A DNA stretch of 64,000 bases from the NCBI RefSeq assembly GCF_003254665.1, contig NZ_QHGY01000001.1:682001-746000 (forward strand). The letters are read 5' to 3'. Shown here piece after piece: positions 17,362-25,901 of this stretch. Source of the DNA: Billgrantia lactosivorans (lineage in GTDB: Bacteria; Pseudomonadota; Gammaproteobacteria; Pseudomonadales; Halomonadaceae). Below the pieces are notes generated by a model that saw only the letters and a program-made list of their open reading frames with translations, did no database searches and was not told where the DNA came from. How positions within the stretch are numbered: the first letter of the stretch is position 1; each line of letters opens with the position of its first letter. Made by a program: the position numbers and the translations under genes.

Positions 17362-17433
17362 GGCCTGGGCCGCCGGACCACGGCTTGCCTGGCAATCCCG
17401 CATGGCGCCATCGCTGCCGGCCGCGCACCGGCC

Positions 17434-18783
17434 TCAGTGCGGGTCGAGCCTGAACCTGAGAGCGTAGTTGTCGAGCAGCGGCGGCATCGGCTTGCTGCTG
17501 AGCAGCCGGCTGGGCGGGTCCAGGCGGAACTCCCGTCGAGAGAGGCAGCTCGCCAGCACCGTGCTGGTCACCAGCAGCACCAGACGCCGCCCCGGGCAGA
17601 TGCCGCTACCGCCACTGAACGGGATGAGCGGCCACGCCCCCGCCGCTTCCGGCTTCAGCCAGAGGTCCGGGTCGAATCGGTTGGCGGAGGCGAGATGGCG
17701 CTCGTCGCGATGGAAGTAGGGCGCCAGGATCAGCAACGAGGTGTCCGCCGGCATGGCGCCGTTCTCCCACAGGGTCGTCTCGGTGCTCTGGCGCAGCAAC
17801 ATGGGCGTGGTGGGCCACAGGCGCAGCGATTCCAGCACGCATGCGCGCAGGTAGGGAAGCTCGGGGGTGGTCTGCCGTTCCAGGCTGGCGGCCTCCCGCC
17901 GTGCCCGCCGGGCAGCTTCGGGGTGCGCCGCCAGCAGCGCCAGGGTGCGGAACGTGGCCATGCCCGCCGGATCGAAGGCGAACAGCCACTGCGTTACCTG
18001 GTGGCCGGGCTGCGTGGTCTCGCTGATGGGCACGCGCGCGACCTCGGCGGCCAGGCTGCCAGGCTCCGCCCGTTTCAGGTAGCGGCGCAGCCGTTCGTGC
18101 AAGGCGTCCCGCAGGCGGTCGCGCCCCGGGTGCATGAAGCCCCAGTTGCCGGCGGCGCGCAGTTTGCCCAGCGCCTCGGTCAGGGCGTGGTCGTCGCGAG
18201 CGGTGTCGCCCAGCACCACGCGGCGCACCACGCGCGACCAGGTCTCGAAGAAGGCCGCCCAGTCCAGCGTGTCACCCTGCTGACGCGTGGCGTGAAGCAG
18301 CTCATCGACCTCCTCCCTGGCCACCGTCACGAAGCGCTCGCCCAGGCCGTGCACCGGACACTCGCTGTGCAGCACGGCCTCATTGAAGCGACGACGCTCG
18401 GCGCGCTCCCGGCCATGCGAGACCAGTGCCATATCGGGTTCGAAGTGCGCCAGCGCGCTGCGCTTGGCCTGCTCCGCGGTGGCGAACGGTGCCGGCGACT
18501 GATCGAGTACGCGGTTGACGTGATCGGGGTCGAGTACCAGGGCCATCGTCTTCTCGCCCGGCACCTGCAGCATCAGCGGACCGCGACCGTACTTCTCGTT
18601 GAGCTGCTGCAGGCGCTGCACGGCTCGCCGGTCCAGTCCGAGCCGCTCCGCCATCCCGACGATCCTGGGGCGACGGATGAGTACGCCCTTCGCCACGTTG
18701 GGGATCAAGACATCAGTCAACACGGCGAGCGATTCCGCCACACTCGCTTGCGGCAACGCGCCCTGAACCGAATCCCTAGTCAT
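17434..18783 (-). CDS. Cytochrome P450
   Basis: A 449-residue soluble P450. The heme loop is PFSGGSGICPGRR with the thiolate Cys at 396. The ExxR pair is E318-R321 in LESLRLWP, and FDPDLW (370-375) replaces the PERF motif. The I-helix reads FAFDPAGMATFRT (268-280): A-G and Thr277 are kept, but the acidic residue before the Thr is Ala276, so proton delivery may differ. There is no N-terminal anchor. No ferredoxin or reductase gene is adjacent, so redox partners must lie elsewhere. The substrate is unknown. Confidence 0.93.
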   Translation of the reverse strand: MTRDSVQGALPQASVAESLAVLTDVLIPNVAKGVLIRRPRIVGMAERLGLDRRAVQRLQQLNEKYGRGPLMLQVPGEKTMALVLDPDHVNRVLDQSPAPFATAEQAKRSALAHFEPDMALVSHGRERAERRRFNEAVLHSECPVHGLGERFVTVAREEVDELLHATRQQGDTLDWAAFFETWSRVVRRVVLGDTARDDHALTEALGKLRAAGNWGFMHPGRDRLRDALHERLRRYLKRAEPGSLAAEVARVPISETTQPGHQVTQWLFAFDPAGMATFRTLALLAAHPEAARRARREAASLERQTTPELPYLRACVLESLRLWPTTPMLLRQSTETTLWENGAMPADTSLLILAPYFHRDERHLASANRFDPDLWLKPEAAGAWPLIPFSGGSGICPGRRLVLLVTSTVLASCLSRREFRLDPPSRLLSSKPMPPLLDNYALRFRLDPH

Positions 18784-18950
18784 GCTGCGCTCCTTCGATT
18801 GCCTTCCTGCTGGCAGTCTAGTCGCGACACTACCCGTAAGCGCTTGTTCCTACAAAAACTTACATGCCTCCCCGCGGCCAGGAGGGTTGCCGCCACCAGG
18901 GCCTTCGCCGATATCGGCGTGGGGTGTCGACTTGCCGCGGCCAGACGAAA

Positions 18951-18975
18951 GCCCCGAGCCATATGGCATCGGGGC
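18951..18975 (-). terminator. Terminator of the chemoreceptor gene
   Basis: A 10-bp stem with a one-base bulge (GCCCCGA-GCC / GGC-A-TCGGGGC, loop ATAT) is followed on the minus strand by TTTCGTCTGG. It lies about 50 nt after the chemoreceptor stop. Confidence 0.65.
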
Positions 18976-19023
18976 CTTGAAGCCAATCATGGCGTACCGG
19001 ATCGAGCCCGGCGGAGTCGCTGC

Positions 19024-20739
19024 CTAGAACTCGCTCCAGTCCTCTTCCGCGGTGGAGCGCTGGCGAGCGCTCGTCGGCTTGGGGTCTGTCAGGCGTACCA
19101 GCTGATGCCGGTCAGCCTGGCGCTCCACCTTGCTGCTGCGTGTGCCGTGCTGGCCGCTGGTCGCGCGCTCGCTGCGTCCCGTTGCCGGCGCGGCGTGCTC
19201 GTCGACGCGGAAGGTGGCGATGAGCGCGGCGAGGTTGCTGGCCTGTTCCTCCAGCGAGGCCGCCGCGGCGCTGGTCTGCTGTACCAGGGAGGCGTTCTGC
19301 TGGGTCACCGAATCCATCTCGGTCAGTGCGGTGTTGATCTGCTCGATGCCGCTGTTCTGCTCCCGCGTCGCGGTGGAGATCTCGGCCATCAGGGCGCTCA
19401 CCTGACGGATCGAGTCGACGGTATCGTTGATGGTCTGGCCGCTGCGCTCGGCCTGCTCGGCGCCGCTGCTGATGCGCGTGGTGGTCTCCTCGATCAGGCC
19501 GCGGATCTCCTTGGCCGACTCCGCGCTGCGGCTGGCCAGGGAGCGCACTTCGCTGGCCACCACGGCGAAGCCGCGGCCCTGCTCCCCTGCCCTGGCCGCC
19601 TCCACCGAGGCGTTCAGCGCCAGGATGTTGGTCTGGAAGGCGATGGAGTCGATCACGCCGATGATATCGTTGATGCGCTTGGCGCTATCGGCGATCTCGC
19701 GCATCAGTTTCACGGTGCGCTCGACCTCCTGACCGCCGGCCTCGGCGTTCTGCGAGGCAGACGCGGAAAGCCGGTCGGCTTCGATCGCCGTGTCGGTATT
19801 CTTGCTCACCGTGGAGGCCATCTCCTCCATGCTGGAGGCGGTTTCCTGAAGGGCGGAGGCCTGCTGCTCGGTGCGCGAGGAGAGGTCCTGGCTACCCGTG
19901 GCAATCTCGCCGGCGCCGACAAAGACGTTCTCGCTGCTCTCGCGCAGCGATACGACCAGCGTCCTGAGCTTCTGCTGCATGCGTCCCAGCGCGCCGTATA
20001 GCTGGCCGATCTCGTTGCGGCCGCGCTCCTCGATACGCGCGGTCAGGTCGCCGTCGGCGATGCGCTCGAAGTGGGCAATGGCCTCCTGCAACGGGGTCAC
20101 CACCACACGCATCAGGGCCATGCGAATGAGGAGGGTACCCACCAGAGCCACCACGAGCAGCGTCGCGCCGACGATCGTCACGTTGCGGTCCACCGCCTCG
20201 ACCTGTTCAATGGCGTGGATGGAGCGCTCCTCAATGTAATGGATGAAGTTATCCATGGCCTCATCCAGTGCCGCACCCTGTTCGGTCAGCTGCTCCTGGC
20301 TGCGCTGGACCTGGAACGGCGCGGCATCCAGCAGCGGTACCAGGCCCTCGATGACGAACGCCTCATAGGCCTCGGTGATGGCCGCGACGTGCGGCGCACG
20401 GGGGTCTGCGGGGTCGAGTGGCACTTCACGGAACTGCGCAAAGCTCTGCTGTGCCGCTTCGATCGCCGTTACCGCCAGCTGCTGACTCTCGCCGGCCTTG
20501 TCCGGGTTGCCCTGGGTGCTCAGGCTGGCGTAGCGGTCCAGGAAGGTCTGCGCGCGCAGCACGTTCACCTGCGCCCGGTTGGCAGTATCGGCCAGCTTCA
20601 TGTTGGTTTCCGCCAGCTCGTGCAGGGCCGCTTCGCCGTTGGCGTTGGAGTAGAACCCCAACGCGCTGATCAAGCCGATCATCAGCACCAGCAACGCCAG
20701 TGCTGCCGTCAGGCTCCATTTGATGGATAGATTCTTCAT
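19024..20739 (-). CDS. Methyl-accepting chemotaxis protein
   Basis: A 571-residue chemoreceptor. It has an N-terminal TM helix (about 9-30), a periplasmic four-helix-bundle-like domain (about 31-190), TM2 (about 190-212) and a HAMP domain ([20 protein letters not shown]). The signalling domain has the hairpin tip [20 protein letters not shown]. The last residues, EEDWSEF, match the CheR/CheB-tethering pentapeptide pattern xWxxF, so it is a high-abundance-type receptor. The ATG at 20739 has AAGGGG upstream; the frame stays open far beyond it only by chance. The ligand is unknown. Confidence 0.93.
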   Translation of the reverse strand: MKNLSIKWSLTAALALLVLMIGLISALGFYSNANGEAALHELAETNMKLADTANRAQVNVLRAQTFLDRYASLSTQGNPDKAGESQQLAVTAIEAAQQSFAQFREVPLDPADPRAPHVAAITEAYEAFVIEGLVPLLDAAPFQVQRSQEQLTEQGAALDEAMDNFIHYIEERSIHAIEQVEAVDRNVTIVGATLLVVALVGTLLIRMALMRVVVTPLQEAIAHFERIADGDLTARIEERGRNEIGQLYGALGRMQQKLRTLVVSLRESSENVFVGAGEIATGSQDLSSRTEQQASALQETASSMEEMASTVSKNTDTAIEADRLSASASQNAEAGGQEVERTVKLMREIADSAKRINDIIGVIDSIAFQTNILALNASVEAARAGEQGRGFAVVASEVRSLASRSAESAKEIRGLIEETTTRISSGAEQAERSGQTINDTVDSIRQVSALMAEISTATREQNSGIEQINTALTEMDSVTQQNASLVQQTSAAAASLEEQASNLAALIATFRVDEHAAPATGRSERATSGQHGTRSSKVERQADRHQLVRLTDPKPTSARQRSTAEEDWSEF

Positions 20740-20794
20740 CGCTAGCCCCTTGCATGACGCTGTCTGGTTCTTGTGGGTACTGTCTGTCCTATAA

Positions 20795-20821
20795 ACATCG
20801 GCATGCGGGTCGAGAAGTTGA
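20795..20821 (-). promoter_or_regulatory. Candidate sigma-28 (FliA) promoter of the chemoreceptor
   Basis: On the minus strand TCAACTTC (20821-20814), exactly 11 nt, then GCCGATGT (20802-20795). The FliA consensus is TAAAGTTT-N11-GCCGATAA, matched at 5/8 and 6/8. It lies 56 nt upstream of the start codon, as expected for a late flagellar-class gene. Confidence 0.55.
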
Positions 20822-21034
20822 GCCAACGGGACAGAAAAAAGACGACCATCGGCTAATTGCATTCTTTTATGGATATAGATCAACGGAATAAGCAGGGCAC
20901 CCGCTCTCCGCTGCACGAGGTAGCAGGCGGTCGGCCGAGGGCTGGCGAGCCCATTCAGTAGCGGCAGGCATCTCGGCCCATTGACGCTATGCTGTGAGCC
21001 ACGGGAATTCTTGTGCCAGCCAAGGGACATGCGA

Positions 21035-21667
21035 ATGGGAGAACGGATGCAGGCCCCGAGAGACACCGGGCCGGGGGTTTCCACCACGGAACCGCATAGC
21101 CTGGTCGAGCTGATGCGTGCCATTGAATCGATCGATACGCCTTCTGGGCGGATCCGCTTCGACGAGGTGCTGGACGCCATCGGCCGGCGCGCCTTCGGCC
21201 CGCTGCTGCTGCTGGCCGGGCTGGTGACGCTGATGCCCATCGTCAGCGGTATCCCCGGCGTGCCGACGCTCATGGCCCTGTTCACGCTGCTGGTCTGCGC
21301 GCAGCTGCTGATCGGCCGGCGCACCTTCTGGCTGCCCGGCTGGCTGCGCAACCGCACGCTGCCCAGCGACAAGGTGCACAAGGGACTCAAATGGATGTAC
21401 AAGCCGGCTGAGTGGATCGATCGACTGCTGCACCCGCGCATCTCGTTCATGACCGGCCCATGCGGCATCCAGCTCACCGCCCTGGCGTGCTTCATGCTGG
21501 CCCTGGCCATGCCTCCCATGGAGCTGATCCCGCTGACGGTCAACATCGCCGGCGTGGCCCTGACCTTCTTCGGCCTGGCGATCATGGCGCGCGACGGCCT
21601 GCTCTCTATCCTGGCCTTCCTCATTACCGGCACGAGCCTGTTCGTCATCCTGTACAACCTGCTGTAG
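21035..21667 (+). CDS. ExoD-family membrane protein
   Basis: A roughly 210-residue inner-membrane protein of the ExoD (exopolysaccharide synthesis, DUF) family. It has a family-typical start ([20 protein letters not shown], about residues 40-60), then four or five hydrophobic segments, with [11 protein letters not shown] between them. ExoD was linked to exopolysaccharide production and alkali tolerance in rhizobia; the biochemical role is unknown. Three in-frame ATGs (21029, 21035, 21047) compete, and AAGGGA fits 21035 best. The stop is 9 nt before the dehydratase gene, so the two are probably co-transcribed. Confidence 0.8.
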   Translation: MGERMQAPRDTGPGVSTTEPHSLVELMRAIESIDTPSGRIRFDEVLDAIGRRAFGPLLLLAGLVTLMPIVSGIPGVPTLMALFTLLVCAQLLIGRRTFWLPGWLRNRTLPSDKVHKGLKWMYKPAEWIDRLLHPRISFMTGPCGIQLTALACFMLALAMPPMELIPLTVNIAGVALTFFGLAIMARDGLLSILAFLITGTSLFVILYNLL

Positions 21668-21676
21668 GAGTGGCCC

Positions 21677-22624
21677 ATGATCGCACTCGAACGCCTGCAG
21701 TCAGCCCAGCGGCTCATTGCCGACACCCTCCCGCCCACTCCCCTGCTGCTCGACCACGGCCTGTCGGACCGTCTCGGCCGACGCGTCTGGCTCAAGGGCG
21801 AGCTGTTCCAGCGCACCGGCTCGTTCAAGCCGCGCGGCGGTCTGCACTGGGTACGCACCGCCAGCCAGGAGGAGCTGGCCGGCGGCCTGGGGGCGGTGTC
21901 GGCGGGCAACCATGCCCTGGGGCTCGCCTGGGCGGCGGGCCAGGCCGGCGTGCCGGTGACCATCGTGATGCCGGAGAACGCCAGCCGGTTCAAGGTGGAG
22001 GGCAGCCGAGAGCTGGGTGCCGAGGTCATCCTGCACGGCGACATCAACGCCGCCTGGGAGCGCATGCATGAGCTGGTGGCCGAGCGCGGGCTGACCCTGG
22101 TGCACCCCTACGACGATGAACGCATCATTGCCGGCCAGGGCACGGTCGGGCTCGAGATCCTCGAGCAGGCGCCGGAGGCCACGGCCATCCTCTGCCCGGT
22201 AGGCGGCGGCGGGCTGATCGCCGGCATCGGCTCGGCCACCGCCGCGCTGCGCCCCGGGCTGGCGCTGTTCGGTGTGGAACCGAGCGGCGCCGCCAGCATG
22301 GCCCACGCCTGGGCCCGGAACGCTCCCTCGCGGCTGGAGAGGGTCGAGACCTGCGCCAAGAGCCTGGGCGCGGCCATCGTCGGCGAGCGTACCTATCCGC
22401 TGTGTCGCGAGACGACACGGGCCCTGGCAGAGGTCGACGAGGCGGCGATCGCCGGCGCCATGCGCCACCTGCTCTACCAGGCCAAGCTGATGGCCGAACC
22501 GGGCGCCGCGGTGGGCGTCGCCGCGCTGCTGGAGGAAGCCGTCGCGCTGCCGCCCGAAGGCGACGTGGTGGTGGTGATCACCGGCGGCAACATGAGCCGG
22601 GAGGAGCTGGAACCATTCCTGTGA
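21677..22624 (+). CDS. PLP-dependent threonine/serine dehydratase family enzyme
   Basis: A 315-residue fold-type II PLP enzyme. The Schiff-base Lys51 lies in [18 protein letters not shown] binds the substrate carboxylate, and [10 protein letters not shown] (about 172-181) holds the PLP phosphate. There is no C-terminal ACT domain, so it is closer to catabolic threonine dehydratase, serine racemase or the EutB-type dehydratase of hydroxyectoine breakdown than to IlvA. No other eut genes are adjacent, so the substrate stays open. TAGGAG precedes the ATG, and it follows the ExoD gene closely. Confidence 0.88.
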   Translation: MIALERLQSAQRLIADTLPPTPLLLDHGLSDRLGRRVWLKGELFQRTGSFKPRGGLHWVRTASQEELAGGLGAVSAGNHALGLAWAAGQAGVPVTIVMPENASRFKVEGSRELGAEVILHGDINAAWERMHELVAERGLTLVHPYDDERIIAGQGTVGLEILEQAPEATAILCPVGGGGLIAGIGSATAALRPGLALFGVEPSGAASMAHAWARNAPSRLERVETCAKSLGAAIVGERTYPLCRETTRALAEVDEAAIAGAMRHLLYQAKLMAEPGAAVGVAALLEEAVALPPEGDVVVVITGGNMSREELEPFL

Positions 22625-22650
22625 CGCCAGCCGCCTTACCGCCTGGCACA

Positions 22651-23253
22651 TCAGGCCAGGATGAAGTAGACGCAGGCCGCGGTGAGCCCACCCATGGTCC
22701 CGTTGAAGATGCGCCAGGCACGCGGGGTGTCGAGCCAGTGGCCGATGGCGGTGCCGAAGCCGGCCCACAGCGCGATGCAGGGCAGGCCCACCAGCTCGGC
22801 GAACCCGGCCAGCAGCAGCGCGTTGACGACGGTGTCGCCCCCCTCGGGCAGAAAGCCCGCCATCAGCGCCAGGCCCATCACCCAGGCCTTGGGGTTGGCG
22901 AACTGGAAGGCCGCCGCCTGCCAGAAGCTGAGTGGCCGCCCCTGGCCCTTGAGGCGCAGGTCGGGCGGCGGTGCCGTGGCGATCTTCCAGGCCAGGTAGA
23001 GCAGGTAGGCGCTGCCGACCACGCGCAGGGTCATCTGCACCGCGGGGTAGCGTTCGAAGATCAACCCCAGCCCCAGGGCGATGGCGGCAAACAGCAGGAA
23101 GCAGCCGCCCAGGATGCCGAAGATGTGTGGCAAGGTACGCATGAAACCGTAGTTGGCCCCCGAGGCCGTGAGCATCATGTTGTTGGGCCCCGGGGTGATG
23201 GTCATCGAGATCATGTAGAGGGCTGCCGGGCCGAGAAACGCCAGAGCTTCCAT
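22651..23253 (-). CDS. LysE-family amino-acid exporter 2
   Basis: A 200-residue RhtB/LysE-type exporter with about six membrane segments. TITPGPNNMMLTASG is the family signature, and FQFANPKAWVM marks the middle helix. It is divergent from a MocR-type regulator, a common arrangement in which the regulator senses a PLP or amino compound and controls the exporter. The ATG at 23253 is chosen; an in-frame TTG lies 18 nt upstream. The exported amino acid is unknown. Confidence 0.88.
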   Translation of the reverse strand: MEALAFLGPAALYMISMTITPGPNNMMLTASGANYGFMRTLPHIFGILGGCFLLFAAIALGLGLIFERYPAVQMTLRVVGSAYLLYLAWKIATAPPPDLRLKGQGRPLSFWQAAAFQFANPKAWVMGLALMAGFLPEGGDTVVNALLLAGFAELVGLPCIALWAGFGTAIGHWLDTPRAWRIFNGTMGGLTAACVYFILA

Positions 23254-23284
23254 GTCTTTGTACCCATACAATTTATCGTCAGGA

Positions 23285-23314
23285 TTGGAAAACGCCTACA
23301 ATTGTTAGCATAAT
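23285..23314 (+). promoter_or_regulatory. mocR promoter candidate
   Basis: TTGGAA (23285-23290), an 18-nt spacer and CATAAT (23309-23314) face the MocR-type gene. The -10 box overlaps the -10 of the divergent lysE promoter, so the two transcripts compete. Confidence 0.5.
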
Positions 23315-23322
23315 GAGGCTAA
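23305..23322. promoter_or_regulatory. Candidate MocR operator between divergent promoters
   Basis: An inverted repeat TTAGC-N8-GCTAA spans both -10 boxes. A bound regulator could switch between the exporter and its own gene. Confidence 0.4.
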
Positions 23323-23334
23323 TTCCGCCGTCAA
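23307..23334 (-). promoter_or_regulatory. lysE-2 promoter candidate
   Basis: On the minus strand TTGACG (23334-23329), a 16-nt spacer and TATGCT (23312-23307), about 55 nt upstream of the exporter start codon. Confidence 0.5.
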
Positions 23335-23341
23335 AGGTTTT

Positions 23342-23358
23342 ATTGTCACCATGACAAT
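23342..23358. promoter_or_regulatory. Palindrome over the mocR start codon
   Basis: A perfect dyad ATTGTCA-CCA-TGACAAT covers the MocR ATG (23351) and the second in-frame ATG. It may be an autoregulatory operator or an RNA hairpin that limits translation. Confidence 0.4.
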
Positions 23359-24745
23359 GTGGGTTCCACAGCTTGCCGAAACGGGCGTGCGCTACCGAGC
23401 CATCGCCGAGTCCATCGCCGTGGCGGTGCAGGCCGGTGAGCTCCTGCCGGGGCAGAAACTCCCGCCGCAGCGCCGCCTGGCCGACCGCCTGGGAGTCACC
23501 GTGGGGACCGTGACCCGCGCCTACGCCGAAGCCGAGCGCCAGGGCTGGGTGGTGGCCCGGGTAGGCAGCGGTACCTACGTGCGTGGCGCCGAGGCGTGTT
23601 CGGGCCAGGATTTCCTCGCCAGTCGCCCTGTCGAAGATGGCATCATCGACCTCAGCCTGAGCCTGCCGCCGCCGCACCCGATGCGAGTCGCCAGCCTGGG
23701 GCGCGTGCTGCAAGAGATCGCCGAGCAGCCCGCGGTGCTCCATCGCGCCGTGGAGTACCAGCCGGATCGCGGCGTAGCCGCCCATCGCGAACAGCTCGCC
23801 GCCTGGATGACCCGGCTGGGCATGCCCGCCGAGCCTGAACCGCTGACCGTCACCCAGGGCGGACAGCACGGCATCCACCTGGCGCTGCAGACACTGACGC
23901 GGCCGGGCGAGCGCATCGCCGCCGACGTGCTCACCTACCCTGGCCTGATCACCGCCGCCAGCCAGGCGCACCTCAAGCTGCTGGGCGTGCCGATGGACGC
24001 CGAGGGCATGGACATGGACGCCCTGGCGCGGCTCTGCGCGCAGCAGCCACCTCGCCTCGTCTACGTCACCCCCGACCAGAACAACCCCACCGGCACGCCC
24101 ATGAGCGAAGCGCGCCGTGAACGCCTGGTGGCCCTGGCCCGCCGCCACGACTTCTGGATCGTCGAGGATGGCGTGCAGTACCTGCCCGAGGCGGAGCGCG
24201 GCACGCCGGTCTACCGCCTGGCACCGGAGCGCACGCTGTTTCTCTTCAGTACCGCCAAGGTGCTGGCCGGCGGCCTGCGCATCGGCACCCTGCTGTCACC
24301 ACCGGCGCTGCGCGAGCGGCTGGGGACGGCGCTGCGCGCCCAGAGCTGGATGGTGCCGCCGCTGATGGTTGAGGCGGTGTGCCGCTGGGTGGCAAGCGAG
24401 GAGAGCGACGCCCTGCTCGCGTGGCTGATCGAGGAGCTGGGCGAGCGCCAGCACATGGCGCGGCAGCGCCTGGCCGGCTACGCGGTGAGCGGACGTCCGC
24501 ATGGCAACAACCTCTGGCTGCCGCTGCCGGAGGGGCTGCGCAGCGCCGTGTTCGTGGAGGCGCTGGCGCAGCGCCGGGTCCTCGTCAGCAGCGCCGAGCC
24601 CTTCTGCGTGGGCAGCGAGCCCGCGCCCCAGGCGCTGCGGCTGTGCCTGAGCGCCGCGCCCTCGCGCGAGGCGCTGGCCCAGGCCCTGGAGGCCCTGGCC
24701 GAGCTGCTCGCCGAGCCCCCCGCGGCACCCTGGCAGACCCTGTAG
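23351..24745 (+). CDS. MocR-type regulator (GntR-aminotransferase fusion)
   Basis: A 464-residue regulator. A GntR winged helix-turn-helix (LPGQKLPPQRRLADRLGVTV, VGTVTRAYAEAERQGWV, residues 30-75) is fused to a fold-type I aminotransferase domain (110-460). The PLP site is partly visible: TQGGQHGIHLAL, TPDQNNPTG, and a Lys in FSTAKVLAGGLRIG, where S-x-x-K stands at the Schiff-base position. These proteins use PLP or its adducts as effectors. The divergent LysE exporter is the likely target. The ribosome site is weak, and the start codon lies in a palindrome. Confidence 0.9.
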   Translation: MTMWVPQLAETGVRYRAIAESIAVAVQAGELLPGQKLPPQRRLADRLGVTVGTVTRAYAEAERQGWVVARVGSGTYVRGAEACSGQDFLASRPVEDGIIDLSLSLPPPHPMRVASLGRVLQEIAEQPAVLHRAVEYQPDRGVAAHREQLAAWMTRLGMPAEPEPLTVTQGGQHGIHLALQTLTRPGERIAADVLTYPGLITAASQAHLKLLGVPMDAEGMDMDALARLCAQQPPRLVYVTPDQNNPTGTPMSEARRERLVALARRHDFWIVEDGVQYLPEAERGTPVYRLAPERTLFLFSTAKVLAGGLRIGTLLSPPALRERLGTALRAQSWMVPPLMVEAVCRWVASEESDALLAWLIEELGERQHMARQRLAGYAVSGRPHGNNLWLPLPEGLRSAVFVEALAQRRVLVSSAEPFCVGSEPAPQALRLCLSAAPSREALAQALEALAELLAEPPAAPWQTL

Positions 24746-24759
24746 CGCAACGGGCCGCC

Positions 24760-25794
24760 TCAGGACAGGCGCAACCGCAGCCCGCGGAAGCGTCGCCGGT
24801 AGCGGCTGGGCGTCAGCCCCACGCGACGACCGAACAGGCGGCGAAAGAAGCTGGGGTCGGCATAGCCGAGCTGCTCGGCGATCGCCTCGATCGGCTCGTC
24901 GCCCTGCTCCAGCAGCTGCTTCGCCTCCTCCAGGCGCAGGGTGTGCACGTAGTCCATCGGCGTCATGCCGGTCGCCGCCTTGAAGCGGCGCTTGAAGGCG
25001 CGTTCCGACAGGCCGCTGACCTCCACCATGCCGGCCACCGGCGAGTGATCGTCGTAGTGCTGGGCGACCCATACCTGGCAGCGCGCGATGCAGGCGTCCG
25101 CCACCTGGCGCGAGCTGCTCAGCACGGCATAGGGCTGCTGCCCATCCTGGTGCCAGTCGATCAGATGGATACGCGCCAGGCGCATTGCCTCGTCGGTGCC
25201 GAGCAGGCGGGCCACCAGGTAGAGGGCAAGATCGAACCAGCTGGTGCCGCCGCCGGCCATGATCAAGCGTTGCCCTTCCCCGCTGGCGACCAGGATGCGG
25301 TGCGGATGCACGCGCACCCCGGGATAGCGTCGCGCCAAGGCCTCGCAGTAGGCCCAGTGGGTGGTGGCCTCCTGCCCCTCCAGCATTCCCGACTCGGCCA
25401 GCAGCATGGCCCCGGTGCAGGCTGCCGCCAGCAGCGCCCCCTGGGCATGACGATCGCGTAGCCAGGCGATCTCGGCGTCGTAGCGGCCCGCCAAGGAGTC
25501 ATCGGGGGCGATGAAGAGATCCGGAATGCAGGCCGCGGTGATCGGCGGGCACTCCTCCAGGCTGCTGTCGGGCTGGACCCAGGCGCCGTTGGGGGCGCGG
25601 AAGCCTTCGCCACTACGCGAGACGATCAGCGGGCGCAACAGTGGCTCGCCCATTTGCCCATGGATCAGGAAATTCCAATCCCGCCCCGCCGAGCCGAACA
25701 GGTCGAACATGCCGTACAGCGTCGAGGCGGTCGCCTCGGGTGTGGCCAGCAACGCCATGGTCAGCGGCTCATCGGTTTCGACATCGTTCCCCAT
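24760..25794 (-). CDS. GlxA-family regulator 2 (DJ-1/PfpI-AraC)
   Basis: A 344-residue regulator with a DJ-1/PfpI-like N-terminal domain (elbow AAACTGAMLLAESGML) and two C-terminal AraC helix-turn-helix units (GMVEVSGLSERAFKRRFKAA and IAEQLGYADPSFFRRLFGRR). The ATG at 25794 has CAGGAG upstream; earlier in-frame starts would run into the divergent promoter. It converges with mocR, the two stops lying 15 nt apart. It is divergent from a methyltransferase gene, its likely target. Confidence 0.88.
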   Translation of the reverse strand: MGNDVETDEPLTMALLATPEATASTLYGMFDLFGSAGRDWNFLIHGQMGEPLLRPLIVSRSGEGFRAPNGAWVQPDSSLEECPPITAACIPDLFIAPDDSLAGRYDAEIAWLRDRHAQGALLAAACTGAMLLAESGMLEGQEATTHWAYCEALARRYPGVRVHPHRILVASGEGQRLIMAGGGTSWFDLALYLVARLLGTDEAMRLARIHLIDWHQDGQQPYAVLSSSRQVADACIARCQVWVAQHYDDHSPVAGMVEVSGLSERAFKRRFKAATGMTPMDYVHTLRLEEAKQLLEQGDEPIEAIAEQLGYADPSFFRRLFGRRVGLTPSRYRRRFRGLRLRLS

Positions 25795-25847
25795 GGCAGA
25801 AAACTCCTGTTTACGTCGCATTGCGCCTGCGTGGCGGCACGCCGTTC

Positions 25848-25870
25848 GTCGTAACGTGATCCTGTACGAC
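25848..25870. promoter_or_regulatory. Dyad between glxA-like and methyltransferase genes
   Basis: GTCGTA-N11-TACGAC lies in the middle of the 107-bp divergent region. The spacing fits one site for a dimeric or two-headed AraC protein. This is only a pattern match. Confidence 0.3.
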
Positions 25871-25901
25871 AACGCCAACGACAACACGAAGGAGAGCCAC
25901 C

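Noticed and set aside
17437..20001. A long rightward frame across the P450 and chemoreceptor genes
   Set aside because: It is antisense to two well-supported genes and shows only compositional bias.
20740..22065. The chemoreceptor frame stays open far upstream of its ATG
   Set aside because: The extra part lies opposite the ExoD and dehydratase genes, has no membrane-protein character, and the ATG at 20739 has a ribosome site and gives the normal receptor N-terminus.
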